From Chloroflexota bacterium (GTDB lineage: Bacteria > Chloroflexota > Anaerolineae > Aggregatilineales > Phototrophicaceae), in the NCBI GenBank assembly GCA_009840575.1, contig VXNO01000174.1, forward strand, positions 1 to 50,863: a DNA stretch of 50,863 bases, read 5' to 3'. Below, in pieces: positions 19,333-28,094 of the stretch. Each line of letters starts with the position of its first letter. Position 1 is the first letter of the stretch. Under the pieces are notes generated by a model, which made no database searches, was not told the origin of the DNA, and saw only the letters and a program-made list of their open reading frames with translations. A program made the position numbers and the translations under genes.

Positions 19333-19842
19333 TTATTTGGAATTGGCGAAGTTCTCCGGATGGCGGTACTTGACTGTCTGCAAATGTTCGCAATACAACG
19401 CCAGTACGCCTTCGTTCTTGTAGACCTCGTAGCTGACCTTGACCAAGCCCATCTCGGCGTATTTGGGCTCTTTGCTGAGTTGGGTGCGCACGGTGTAGAT
19501 GGTATCGCCGATGAAGACCGGCTTGATGAAGCGCAGCTTGTCATAGCCATAGCTGAAGGTATGCACATTGTTGTGCGCCATCAAGCCCAGCCCGATGCTG
19601 AAGACCATCGAGCCAGCTACCAGCCGTTTATCAAAGATGCCTTCATCACGGGCGAAAATCTCATCGGCGACATAAGGGTGCATATCCAGCACGATAGCGT
19701 TGAAGATCATGCACTCGCCCTCGGACAAGGTGCGGCGGATGCTCTTGATCTTGGCACCAATTTCGAAGTCCTCGTACATCCAGGTTTCGGTATTGAACAG
19801 GGGCAGGTCTTTGTGCATTTCGACCGGGGTATTTTCAGGCAT
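19333..19842 (-). CDS. MaoC-family dehydratase (hotdog fold), copy 1
   Basis: [31 protein letters not shown]...; [14 protein letters not shown]. Confidence 0.87.
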   Translation of the reverse strand: MPENTPVEMHKDLPLFNTETWMYEDFEIGAKIKSIRRTLSEGECMIFNAIVLDMHPYVADEIFARDEGIFDKRLVAGSMVFSIGLGLMAHNNVHTFSYGYDKLRFIKPVFIGDTIYTVRTQLSKEPKYAEMGLVKVSYEVYKNEGVLALYCEHLQTVKYRHPENFANSK

Positions 19843-19853
19843 GGTTTCGCTCC

Positions 19854-20999
19854 CTAGTTGATGGCGAACTCGGACAAGATGCGCTGGGTATCTTCGCCGA
19901 TGCGTGGCGCTCCCTTGCGGCTTTTTAATATCTCGCCATTGATGCGGATGGGGCAGCGGGTGGTAGCGAGCTTGACATTTTCGTCACGGGCGACTTCTTG
20001 CACCATGTCGATGACCTTGAAGCCCTCATGCTGCAGCAGCCGTTCCCAGCTCAGCACATCAGCGCACCAGATATCGCGCGGCTCCAGGATGTCCAGCCAA
20101 TGGCGCGTGGATTGCGCCTGTAGATGCTCAACCAGGATGGCTTTGATCTCATCGCGCTGACTGAACCAGGTGGCGCTATCGGTAAATGCCAGCAGCGGCG
20201 GGCATTCCAGCAACTGTCCCAGCACGGGGATGGAGCCCATCGCCAGCGCCAGGTAGCCATCGGCGGTTGCGTAGATGCCATACGGCGCGGACAGGTAGGC
20301 ATGCGCGTTGTTGATGGCGCTGCGCTGCGGGGATTTGCCACCATCGTTGAGGTGGGTCGTCAGCACTTCAAATTGGAAGTCGAGGATGGATTCCAGCAAG
20401 CTGACCTGCACCAAGCCGCCTTCGCCAGTCAAGCCACGCCGCACCAGGCAAGCCAGGATGCCCTGCACCAGGTGCGCGCCGGTGAAGAGGTCGACCACCG
20501 CCAAGCCAAATGGGGTGGGCGGGCGGTCGGCATCGCCATTCAGCCAGACCAAGCCCGAAATGGCTTGCAGCAGCAGGTCTTGCCCGGGCTTGTAGACCCA
20601 GGGTCCGTTATGTCCGTAGCCGGTGATCTCGCCATAGACGATGCGCGGGTTGATTGCGCGCACAGTGGCGTAATCCAAGCCCAGCCGCGCCATCACGCCG
20701 GGTCGGAAGTTCTGCACCAGCACATCCGCCTGCGCGATTAATTCCTTGACGCGCGTCAAATCATCGGCGGCTTTTAAGTTGGCTGCGAAGCTCTCTTTGT
20801 TACGGTTGATGGAATGAAAGAGCGTGCTTTCGCCATCCAGCTCCAGCTCGGAGATATACAGCTGTCGGCACAGGTCGCCACCATCCGGCCGTTCCACCTT
20901 GATGACGCGCGCGCCCATATCGGCCAGTCGCAGCGCGGCCGATGGTCCCGACAGAAAGATACTGAAGTCCAATACCAACAAGCCTTCGAGTGGTCGCAT
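19854..20999 (-). CDS. CaiB/BaiF family (class III) CoA-transferase
   Basis: [71 protein letters not shown]. Confidence 0.93.
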   Translation of the reverse strand: MRPLEGLLVLDFSIFLSGPSAALRLADMGARVIKVERPDGGDLCRQLYISELELDGESTLFHSINRNKESFAANLKAADDLTRVKELIAQADVLVQNFRPGVMARLGLDYATVRAINPRIVYGEITGYGHNGPWVYKPGQDLLLQAISGLVWLNGDADRPPTPFGLAVVDLFTGAHLVQGILACLVRRGLTGEGGLVQVSLLESILDFQFEVLTTHLNDGGKSPQRSAINNAHAYLSAPYGIYATADGYLALAMGSIPVLGQLLECPPLLAFTDSATWFSQRDEIKAILVEHLQAQSTRHWLDILEPRDIWCADVLSWERLLQHEGFKVIDMVQEVARDENVKLATTRCPIRINGEILKSRKGAPRIGEDTQRILSEFAIN

Positions 21000-21157
21000 G
21001 GTCGCCTGCTTTTCTTTTCGGCGCAATACCGCTGCAAAGACTATAGACAGCCAAGCGGCTTCTGTCAAAGACGTCCGTCATTTTGCGCGTTTCTATAAGT
21101 AAAAAATGAATGTGTTACAATGCGCATGAATTGGCTGGCTTTTCGCGGGAGATTCTC

Positions 21158-22003
21158 ATGTACAAAATTGATACGCACCAACACTTTTGGAACCTGGACG
21201 AGGTTGCCTATCCTTGGCTGATGCCAGCTTATGGACCTATCTACCGCACCTTCACCCCGGCTGAGCTGGAGCCACAGTTAAAAGCCGCCGGCGTCGACAA
21301 GACGGTCATCGTACAGTCGATGGACTCCTATGCCGATACCGACTCCATGTTGGCCATCGCCGAGCAGCATGACTGGGTGGCGGGCGTGGTCGGCTGGGTG
21401 CCCCTGCATGACCCAGCCGAAGCCGACAAAAAGCTGGATGAATACACCCAGAATCCGTATTTCAAAGGCATGCGCCACTTAATCCACGAAGAAGGCAACC
21501 CCGATTGGGTCTTGCATAAGCAGGTCATCGAAGGCTTGGGGCTGCTGGCGGAGCGCGAACTGACCTTTGATGTCGTGGCTGTCTTCCCCAACCACCTCAA
21601 ACATGTGCCGACGCTGGCGGATGCCGTTCCCGAATTGATGATGGTCATTGATCATCTAGCCAAGCCACCGCTGGCTGAGAGCGAGCGCAGGGAGTGGCGC
21701 GCTCAACTCGCCGCCGCGGCTGAATGCCCGAATGTCTATGCCAAAGTCTCAGGCTTGAATACCGTAACGCCCGACTTTGCCAACTGGACCTACGAAGATA
21801 TTAAGCCGCTGGTCGATTATGCCATCGAGCAATTTGGACCGCATCGTCTGATGTTTGGCAGCGATTGGCCCGTGGCGGTGCTGGCTGGCGATTACGCCAA
21901 AGTCTGGGAAGAGACCAACAAGTGCCTGGGCGATTTGACCAGCGCCGAACGCGATGCTGTGCTGGGTAAGACCGCCAACGCCTTTTATGGGCTGGATCTG
22001 TAG
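21158..22003 (+). CDS. Amidohydrolase family 2 protein (COG3618-like lactonase)
   Basis: IDTHQHFWNLDEVAYPWL; GWVPLHDP; DHLAKPPL; KVSGLNT; LMFGSDWPV. Confidence 0.92.
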   Translation: MYKIDTHQHFWNLDEVAYPWLMPAYGPIYRTFTPAELEPQLKAAGVDKTVIVQSMDSYADTDSMLAIAEQHDWVAGVVGWVPLHDPAEADKKLDEYTQNPYFKGMRHLIHEEGNPDWVLHKQVIEGLGLLAERELTFDVVAVFPNHLKHVPTLADAVPELMMVIDHLAKPPLAESERREWRAQLAAAAECPNVYAKVSGLNTVTPDFANWTYEDIKPLVDYAIEQFGPHRLMFGSDWPVAVLAGDYAKVWEETNKCLGDLTSAERDAVLGKTANAFYGLDL

Positions 22004-22018
22004 GCTGTCGCCGCGGGT

Positions 22019-22558
22019 TTAGGGTTCAGGTTCCAATTCAACGTCAGCTTCGCGCAGGCTGAGCATGCCTTCAAGGCGAGCCAGGCGCTGGTTGGCGCGG
22101 TCAACCTTGTTTTCAACAAATTGTATATCACTGCGCAAGTTCGATTCCAGGCTGTCGATGCGCTTGTTGATCGTGCCGGCTTCTTCCTTGATCTCTCTGC
22201 GCAGGGTCGTCTCAACACGGCTAATCTCATCACGCAGAGTCGTCTCTAAGCGAGTGTTGTCATCACGCAGAGTCGTCTCAAGACGGGTCATTTCAACTTC
22301 AAGCCGGTCAATGCGAGAATGTAGAGCGAGGATATCGCCTTTAAGTTCATCATGCAGCCCCCGGTTATCGCTCTTCAGGTCATCGCGCAGCGCCTTGTTC
22401 TCACGTTTCAATTCATCGCGCAGCGCCGAAACCCTATCTTCATTCCGCGTGTCCAAACGCCAATAGAAGACAAAGAGCGCGATCATGAACAGAATGGTAT
22501 CGGGATTTAGAATCGAATTTTCCACGCACAAACTCCCTGCCTCTTGCGCCTGCCACAA
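22019..22558 (-). CDS. Membrane-anchored coiled-coil protein with 11-residue repeats
   Basis: TM ILFMIALFVFYW followed by LRDELKRENKA / LRDDLKSDNRG / LHDELKGDILA / LHSRIDRLEVE / TRLETTLRDDN / TRLETTLRDEI / SRVETTLRREI. Confidence 0.65.
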   Translation of the reverse strand: MWQAQEAGSLCVENSILNPDTILFMIALFVFYWRLDTRNEDRVSALRDELKRENKALRDDLKSDNRGLHDELKGDILALHSRIDRLEVEMTRLETTLRDDNTRLETTLRDEISRVETTLRREIKEEAGTINKRIDSLESNLRSDIQFVENKVDRANQRLARLEGMLSLREADVELEPEP

Positions 22559-22599
22559 GCATAGCGCTCTTTGCTGCTTATCGCAAACCTCCCACGAAC

Positions 22600-23679
22600 T
22601 CAGGGCGCGGGGATGGGCGTCCCGCCGGCTGCGCTTGATTCGTAGGCGGCTTCGACGGTCGCCATCGTTTCAATGGCATCTTCTACCGAGGTCGGCAGGC
22701 TTTGCGCCTCGCCATCCACATAGCGCATCAAGCTGGCCATCGTGCCGATGAAAGCTTCGGGGAACCACGAGCCGCTGATTTCCAATGTGCGCCAGGTCGG
22801 CTCGTCATCACCCAGCAGCACATATTCAAAGCGGTCGGGCGCACCGTGCGGATAATTCATATTCAGCCCCGCGCGGATCTGGATAGCGCCGCGGCTGCCC
22901 TCGAACTTGATATAGGACTGCTGCTTCTGCGCGCCATAGGCATGGCTGTGGTTGGTCATCACATTCACACGCGGGTTATCGCCATAATCCATGATGATCA
23001 TGGAGCGCGAGCCGCCCCGCAGCTCGGGCGCGGAAGGATGGCTGATTGTCTTGGCGTAGACGCTGGCGGGGCTGCCACAGAAAGACCGGACCAAGTCAAC
23101 ATAATGAATGCTGTGATAGAGGATTTCCACGCGCGGCAAGGGGAAGAGGAATTGCCACAGATGCCAGGGCGTATTTATCTGCATGCGCACTTCCAGGTCG
23201 CGCAATTCGCCGATTAAACCCTGCTCGATCATATCGCGGGCGGCGATGATGAAAGGGGCGAAGCGCAATTGGAAGTTGATGGCTGCCACCAGCTCGCGTT
23301 CCCGGCAGATTTTCAGGATCTCCCGCGCTTGCGCCAGGCCGTCGCCCATGGGCTTTTGGATGAGCACGGCGCGCCCTTTGGGGACCTGCGCGAGGATTTC
23401 GGGGATGGCGCTGCCTGGCACAGCCACATCAAAGACGGCGTCGGCAGGGGCGGAGCGGACGGCTTCAGCGAGTGAATCGTAGAGGCGCGGCACAGCGAAC
23501 TTGTCCGCCATCATCCGCGCGCGCTGGCTATCGATATCAAAGCCGCCAGCCACAGAAAATCCAGCGATTTTATAGGCGGGGTAATGCGCGTCATGCACGA
23601 TGCCGCCCATGCCGATGCTGACAATGGGACGCGGCTGGCTGGGCAAACTGACGCTTTGACGAAGGGCGAAGCTGGGCAT
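22600..23679 (-). CDS. Gfo/Idh/MocA family oxidoreductase
   Basis: GMGGIVHDAHYPAYKIAGFSVAGGFDID; VLIQKPMGDGLAQAREI. Confidence 0.9.
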   Translation of the reverse strand: MPSFALRQSVSLPSQPRPIVSIGMGGIVHDAHYPAYKIAGFSVAGGFDIDSQRARMMADKFAVPRLYDSLAEAVRSAPADAVFDVAVPGSAIPEILAQVPKGRAVLIQKPMGDGLAQAREILKICRERELVAAINFQLRFAPFIIAARDMIEQGLIGELRDLEVRMQINTPWHLWQFLFPLPRVEILYHSIHYVDLVRSFCGSPASVYAKTISHPSAPELRGGSRSMIIMDYGDNPRVNVMTNHSHAYGAQKQQSYIKFEGSRGAIQIRAGLNMNYPHGAPDRFEYVLLGDDEPTWRTLEISGSWFPEAFIGTMASLMRYVDGEAQSLPTSVEDAIETMATVEAAYESSAAGGTPIPAP

Positions 23680-23774
23680 AAATCACTATCCTGGCTGCTA
23701 AGGCGGATTAGCTTGGGCGGGCCTCATGGTCCGAAAAGAATAGAAACTGGCTCACTGCGCTGGCGGTTGGCTGC

Positions 23775-24224
23775 CTACTCGGCGGCGCGGCGCTGCACGA
23801 GATACAAATGCTGGCAGGCGAGCACGATCTTGCCATGCTGGTTGTGCACGGCGACCTGTTCGACGACATAGCCATGGTCGGGGCGCTTGGGATAATCGCG
23901 CTTTTCGCTGATGGTAGCGGTGACTGTGATAGTATCGCCGATGTGCACAGGGCGGATGAAACGCACGCGGTCATAACCATAAGAAAATGCGACCGGATTG
24001 ATCTCATTGGCGGTCATGCCGATGGCTACGCACAAAATCAAGGTGCCATGCGCGATGCGCTGTTTGAACTCCTGCGTCTTGACCCATTCGGCATCCATGT
24101 GGTGCGGGAAGAAATCGCCCGTCTGCCCGGCGTGCAAGACAATATCGGCTTCGGTGATGGTGCGCCCGAAAGACTGGCGCGATGAACCAATTTCATAGTC
24201 TTCAAAATAGCTGGTTCGTATCAT
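23775..24224 (-). CDS. MaoC-family dehydratase, copy 2
   Basis: [56 protein letters not shown]. Confidence 0.9.
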   Translation of the reverse strand: MIRTSYFEDYEIGSSRQSFGRTITEADIVLHAGQTGDFFPHHMDAEWVKTQEFKQRIAHGTLILCVAIGMTANEINPVAFSYGYDRVRFIRPVHIGDTITVTATISEKRDYPKRPDHGYVVEQVAVHNQHGKIVLACQHLYLVQRRAAE

Positions 24225-24372
24225 GGTGAGGTTTCTCGCTGGTTTTCATTTTACGCGCTGGCAACAAGGCTATATTACCACACCGTTCGCCCAGCCCGCA
24301 CCTAGGGCAATCACAGCTATGTACTTGTGGTGGCTGTAACCTGCCTGTCGCCTGTGTTACAGTAGGCGCATC

Positions 24373-25584
24373 ATGCGCAGACGCTCTTCTACCCTGGCTG
24401 GTCCCGCGCGGGTATCGCCCTACAGCCACACTGAATCCTTGCCGCTCTGGCGTCGCGGTTGTGGCTGTATCTGTTTGCTGGCGGCCATCGCGCTGAGCAT
24501 CGCCGCTGCCTTTCTGGTCATCACCGCGCCAGACGCCGTCAGCACAGCCGCGCCCCCCCAAGCTGTCGAGGCAGACTCGCCCACCGTCAGTATGCCGCCA
24601 GCGACGCGCATCGCAGCGTCCGCCGGTGGTTTATCCTTGCCAGCGACAGGAGCTGCCTTGCCGACAATCAGCCCGCGGCAAACTACGAACTTGCTGGCAA
24701 CGCCGCCTTTGTCACGCGCTGATTCCCGCGCCGACAGCTTGCTTTATGAGCCCTTCACCATCATCCCCAACCGCTCGCGCACGCAGATGACCACCTATGT
24801 CGCGCGGCAGGGCGATACCATCGCCGCCATCGCCGGGCGCTACGGCTTGACCAGCGAGACAATCGCCTGGTGCAACGATCATCGCTTGGCGCAGTGGCTG
24901 CGGCCCGGCGATGTGGTAACTATCCCGCCGGCCGACGGCGCTTGCCACACGGTCTTGCGCACGCAGGGCTTGGATATCGCCGATATCGCCGCGCAATACG
25001 GCATCGACGACCCCTATGCCATCATCGAAGCCCCCGCCAACAACCTGGCCGCCGTCAGCCCCGACTTCCTCGCGCCCAGCAATACCTTCCTTTTTATTCC
25101 TGGCGGCGTAGGCCCCGTCATCACCTGGGATGCGCCCGTCGAGCAGGACAGCGCCGGCAATGTCGTGGCTTTCGACCCCGGCAGCCCGTTCAGTTGTGGC
25201 GCGCGCAGTGGCGGTGGCGCGTATTGGACGAACCCGCTGCCCAATGGCACCTTCGTGCGTGGATTTTATGCCGGGCACAGCGGCATCGATATCGCGGCGG
25301 CGCCCGGCACGCCTATCTATGCCGCCAACAGCGGGCCTGTGCTGTACGCCGGCTGGAACAACTGGGGTTATGGCAATACCGTCGTCATCGGCCATGGACC
25401 GTATTCCACGCTCTATGGCCACATGAGCAGCCGCAATGTTGGCTGCGGACAGACTGTGGTGGACGGGCAAGTCATCGGCTTTGTGGGCAGCACGGGCAAT
25501 TCGTCGGGACCACACCTGCACTTCGAGATCCGCTATTTGAACCAGCCCGCCGACCCCTCGGCGACGATTGGCATCGGCTGGTGA
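24373..25584 (+). CDS. LysM-domain M23 family peptidoglycan endopeptidase
   Basis: TM anchor, LysM TYVARQGDTIAAIAGRYGLTSETIAWCN, M23 motifs GHSGIDIA and GPHLHFEIR. Confidence 0.93.
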   Translation: MRRRSSTLAGPARVSPYSHTESLPLWRRGCGCICLLAAIALSIAAAFLVITAPDAVSTAAPPQAVEADSPTVSMPPATRIAASAGGLSLPATGAALPTISPRQTTNLLATPPLSRADSRADSLLYEPFTIIPNRSRTQMTTYVARQGDTIAAIAGRYGLTSETIAWCNDHRLAQWLRPGDVVTIPPADGACHTVLRTQGLDIADIAAQYGIDDPYAIIEAPANNLAAVSPDFLAPSNTFLFIPGGVGPVITWDAPVEQDSAGNVVAFDPGSPFSCGARSGGGAYWTNPLPNGTFVRGFYAGHSGIDIAAAPGTPIYAANSGPVLYAGWNNWGYGNTVVIGHGPYSTLYGHMSSRNVGCGQTVVDGQVIGFVGSTGNSSGPHLHFEIRYLNQPADPSATIGIGW

Positions 25585-26072
25585 GCGGCTTCCACACTAT
25601 CGAAGCGGCGTACATGGCGCTGCAAACTGGCGCGGATGCCCAACTGCGCGCCGAAGCGGTCGTCTACCTGGGCGAGCAGCGCTACGCCCCCGCCGTACCG
25701 ACTATGATTAAGCTGCTGCGCGAAGCCGACCCTGGCACGCAATACCTGGCTGCCAAGGCCCTGGGGCAGATCGGCGATGAAGCCGAAGCCGCTGTGCCGG
25801 CGCTGCTGGAGGCGCTGCGCGGAGACGATATGTTCTTGCGGGCGGGCGTTACCGGCGCGCTCATCAAAATCGGCTATCCCGCTGTGCCCGGGCTGATAGC
25901 CGCGTTATTTGATGACAGCAACGCCGTCAAACGGGCGGCTTGCAAGGCGCTGGGCAAGATCGGCAATCCGCGCGCCGTGCCCGCCTTGACCAACGCCCTG
26001 CAAGATGCCAACGCTGGCGTGCGCCGCCTCGCCCAAGAAGCCCTGGAGCGCATCGAAAGCCACGAACATTAA
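25581..26072 (+). CDS. HEAT-repeat / PBS-lyase-type repeat protein
   Basis: GTG start 25581 overlaps the M23 stop (GTGA); repeats YLAAKALGQIGDEAEAAVPALLEAL, AACKALGKIGNPRAVPALTNAL. The ORF track start at 24870 is a frame-shadow extension. Confidence 0.82.
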   Translation: MSGFHTIEAAYMALQTGADAQLRAEAVVYLGEQRYAPAVPTMIKLLREADPGTQYLAAKALGQIGDEAEAAVPALLEALRGDDMFLRAGVTGALIKIGYPAVPGLIAALFDDSNAVKRAACKALGKIGNPRAVPALTNALQDANAGVRRLAQEALERIESHEH

Positions 26073-26099
26073 GAGACCAGGTAGACCATAGAGAGCGAC

Positions 26100-26906
26100 A
26101 TGTTTTCAAGGGCTGAGATCGAGCAATTCCGCAGTGAAGGCTGGCTGGCCGCGCATGATTTTTGGAACGAGCGGGAAGTAGCCGCCATGCGCGCCGAGCT
26201 GGAGCGGCTGAAAAGTCGTGGGCTGCTGCGCAATGTCGCGACAGCCGGCGATGGGGTGACGCCCGCCAGCGAGCAGGTCAATTTGCAGCTTTGCCCGATG
26301 TTCCCGCATAGCGCCCTCTTCCGCGCCATGCCCTTCGCCGATAAAGCCACCGCCGCCGTCCAGCAGTTGATCGGCGACCCTGTCGTACTGCATCTGGATC
26401 AAGTCTTCCTCAAGCCGGGGCGGCAAGGCAGCGGCACCAACTGGCATCAAGACAATGCCTATTTCCAAATTGATGATCCCTTAAAAGGCACGGCGATGTG
26501 GACAGCTGTGCACGCGGCGACCATCGCGAACGGCACTATCCATGTCATCCCGGGCAGCTTCCGCACCGTTTATCCACACAGCCGCGACCCCTATAGCGAC
26601 CATCACATCCGCTGTTATCCGCCCGAAGATGACGCGCTGGCGATCGAGCTGCCGGCCGGCGGCGTGGCCTTCTTCGCTTATGGTGTGGCGCATTGCACCC
26701 TGGCGAATAAGACTGACGCGGAACGGGCTGGAGTGGCGCTGCATTTCATCAACGGCGGGCAAGATGCAACCGCCAAGAGCGGCTTCCCGCTGGGCAAGCG
26801 ACCGTATCTCACTGGCGCAGCAGCCAGCGGCGGACTGAATGAACACGGCGCGCTTATTGCGGGCAGTTGGGAACGCGAGGTCTCGGCGGCGCTGGCGCAA
26901 TTCTAA
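26100..26906 (+). CDS. Phytanoyl-CoA dioxygenase (PhyH) family protein
   Basis: NWHQDNAYFQID (HxD iron ligands), TIHVIPGSF. Confidence 0.9.
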   Translation: MFSRAEIEQFRSEGWLAAHDFWNEREVAAMRAELERLKSRGLLRNVATAGDGVTPASEQVNLQLCPMFPHSALFRAMPFADKATAAVQQLIGDPVVLHLDQVFLKPGRQGSGTNWHQDNAYFQIDDPLKGTAMWTAVHAATIANGTIHVIPGSFRTVYPHSRDPYSDHHIRCYPPEDDALAIELPAGGVAFFAYGVAHCTLANKTDAERAGVALHFINGGQDATAKSGFPLGKRPYLTGAAASGGLNEHGALIAGSWEREVSAALAQF

Positions 26907-26912
26907 GGCGCG

Positions 26913-27740
26913 CTAGGCTCCATATTCCGTTTTTCCCAGCAATATCTGCCGCAAACGAAACATATCGGTGCGCGAGGTCAAGTCCAGGCTGATTGGCGTA
27001 ACCGATACCAAGCCCTCGTGCAGCAGCGCATAGACATCGCTGTCGGGTTTAGCCAGGTCGGGGTCGGCATGATAGCGATAGCCCAGCTTGGCGGGGTCGC
27101 TCAAGGTCAGCCGCTCAGGGCGGGTAGGGAAATACACGCGCCGCCGAGACAGCCGCGTCAGCCGCCAGTCGGTGCTTTCTGTCGCGCGCCAGGGCACATC
27201 AATCTTCAGCACATCGACATCATCGGGCAGCCCCGAATGGTCGATCAGCCAATCACCAAAGCGCCGCGTCCAGGTCGCTGCCAGGCTGAAATCGACTTCG
27301 CTGCTGTGCGTCAGATGCAGGTCGGTGCTCGTCTGTAGGCTGACGGCGAGGGAGCGGATGCCGAGGCTCGCGCCTTCGAGCGCCGCGCCGACTGTGCCAG
27401 AGATCGTAACGCCGTTGCCAGTATTCTCACCATAATTGATGCCGCTGACCAACAGCGCCGGGTGTTGCCGCTCGGATAACTCGAGCACGGCATGCTGCAC
27501 TGCCTGGGCCGGCGTGCCATCAACCGCGTAGGCGATGCAATCACCAAAGTCGGCGGGCGGGCTGTAGGGGAAGATGCTCCCCTTGCTGTAATGTGGCATG
27601 CTGCGCCCCATGCCCGATTGTTGTTCGCGCGGAGCCGCCACCAACAGCCGTCCACAGCCGCGGAATGCCGCCACAGCCGCCCATAAACCCGGCGAGTCGA
27701 TGCCGTCGTCGTTGGTGAATAGAATTAGCGGCTGCTTCAT
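26913..27740 (-). CDS. surE: 5'/3'-nucleotidase SurE
   Basis: ILFTNDDGIDSPGLWAA; PREQQSGMGRS; SGINYGENTGNGVTISGTVGAALEG. Confidence 0.95.
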   Translation of the reverse strand: MKQPLILFTNDDGIDSPGLWAAVAAFRGCGRLLVAAPREQQSGMGRSMPHYSKGSIFPYSPPADFGDCIAYAVDGTPAQAVQHAVLELSERQHPALLVSGINYGENTGNGVTISGTVGAALEGASLGIRSLAVSLQTSTDLHLTHSSEVDFSLAATWTRRFGDWLIDHSGLPDDVDVLKIDVPWRATESTDWRLTRLSRRRVYFPTRPERLTLSDPAKLGYRYHADPDLAKPDSDVYALLHEGLVSVTPISLDLTSRTDMFRLRQILLGKTEYGA

Positions 27741-27867
27741 TGCGTATCCCGCAAGCTATGCAAGGTCTGGCGACAGGCTAGGTGTCAATGCTCAAGTTTA
27801 CACCAGCACAGCGTTAAGGGACAGTCAGACTTGGGGAACTAGGCAGGGGAATTGTGTCAAACAAAAT

Positions 27868-28030
27868 TTGCCACAGAGACACAGAAGTAGAATCAAGAAA
27901 GTAATGCGAAAGTCCAGGAATGAATGTAGGGGCGAGCCTTGGGTCGCTCGCCGTTTTCTGTGGTGACTCGCCCGTTTCAACCCCCCTCGCCTCGCCCCCG
28001 GCAAGCCAGGGGGAAGCAAAGTACGCGCGC
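27868..28030 (+). repeat. Composite dispersed repeat copy (variant B) with GGGAAGCAAAGTACGCG distal block
   Basis: ccacagagacacagaagtagaatcaagaaagtaatgcgaaagtccaggaatgaatgtaggggcgag ... gggaagcaaagtacgcg. Confidence 0.75.
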
Positions 28031-28094
28031 CGTGTCGATTTTGAAAATGCTGTAAAATGAGGCATATCAGCGCTGGCTTTTCGATGGTTCGCTT

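Noticed and set aside
22195-22290. CRISPR-like short repeats
   Set aside because: 33-bp periodic units lie inside a coiled-coil CDS with no spacers; explained by hendecad coding repeats. No CRISPR array seen elsewhere.
24870-25580. N-terminal extension of the HEAT-repeat ORF
   Set aside because: Low-complexity Arg-rich translation (RRCGNYPAGRRRLPHGLAHAGLGYRRYRRAIRHRR) from the alternate frame of the M23 gene; real start is the GTG at 25581.
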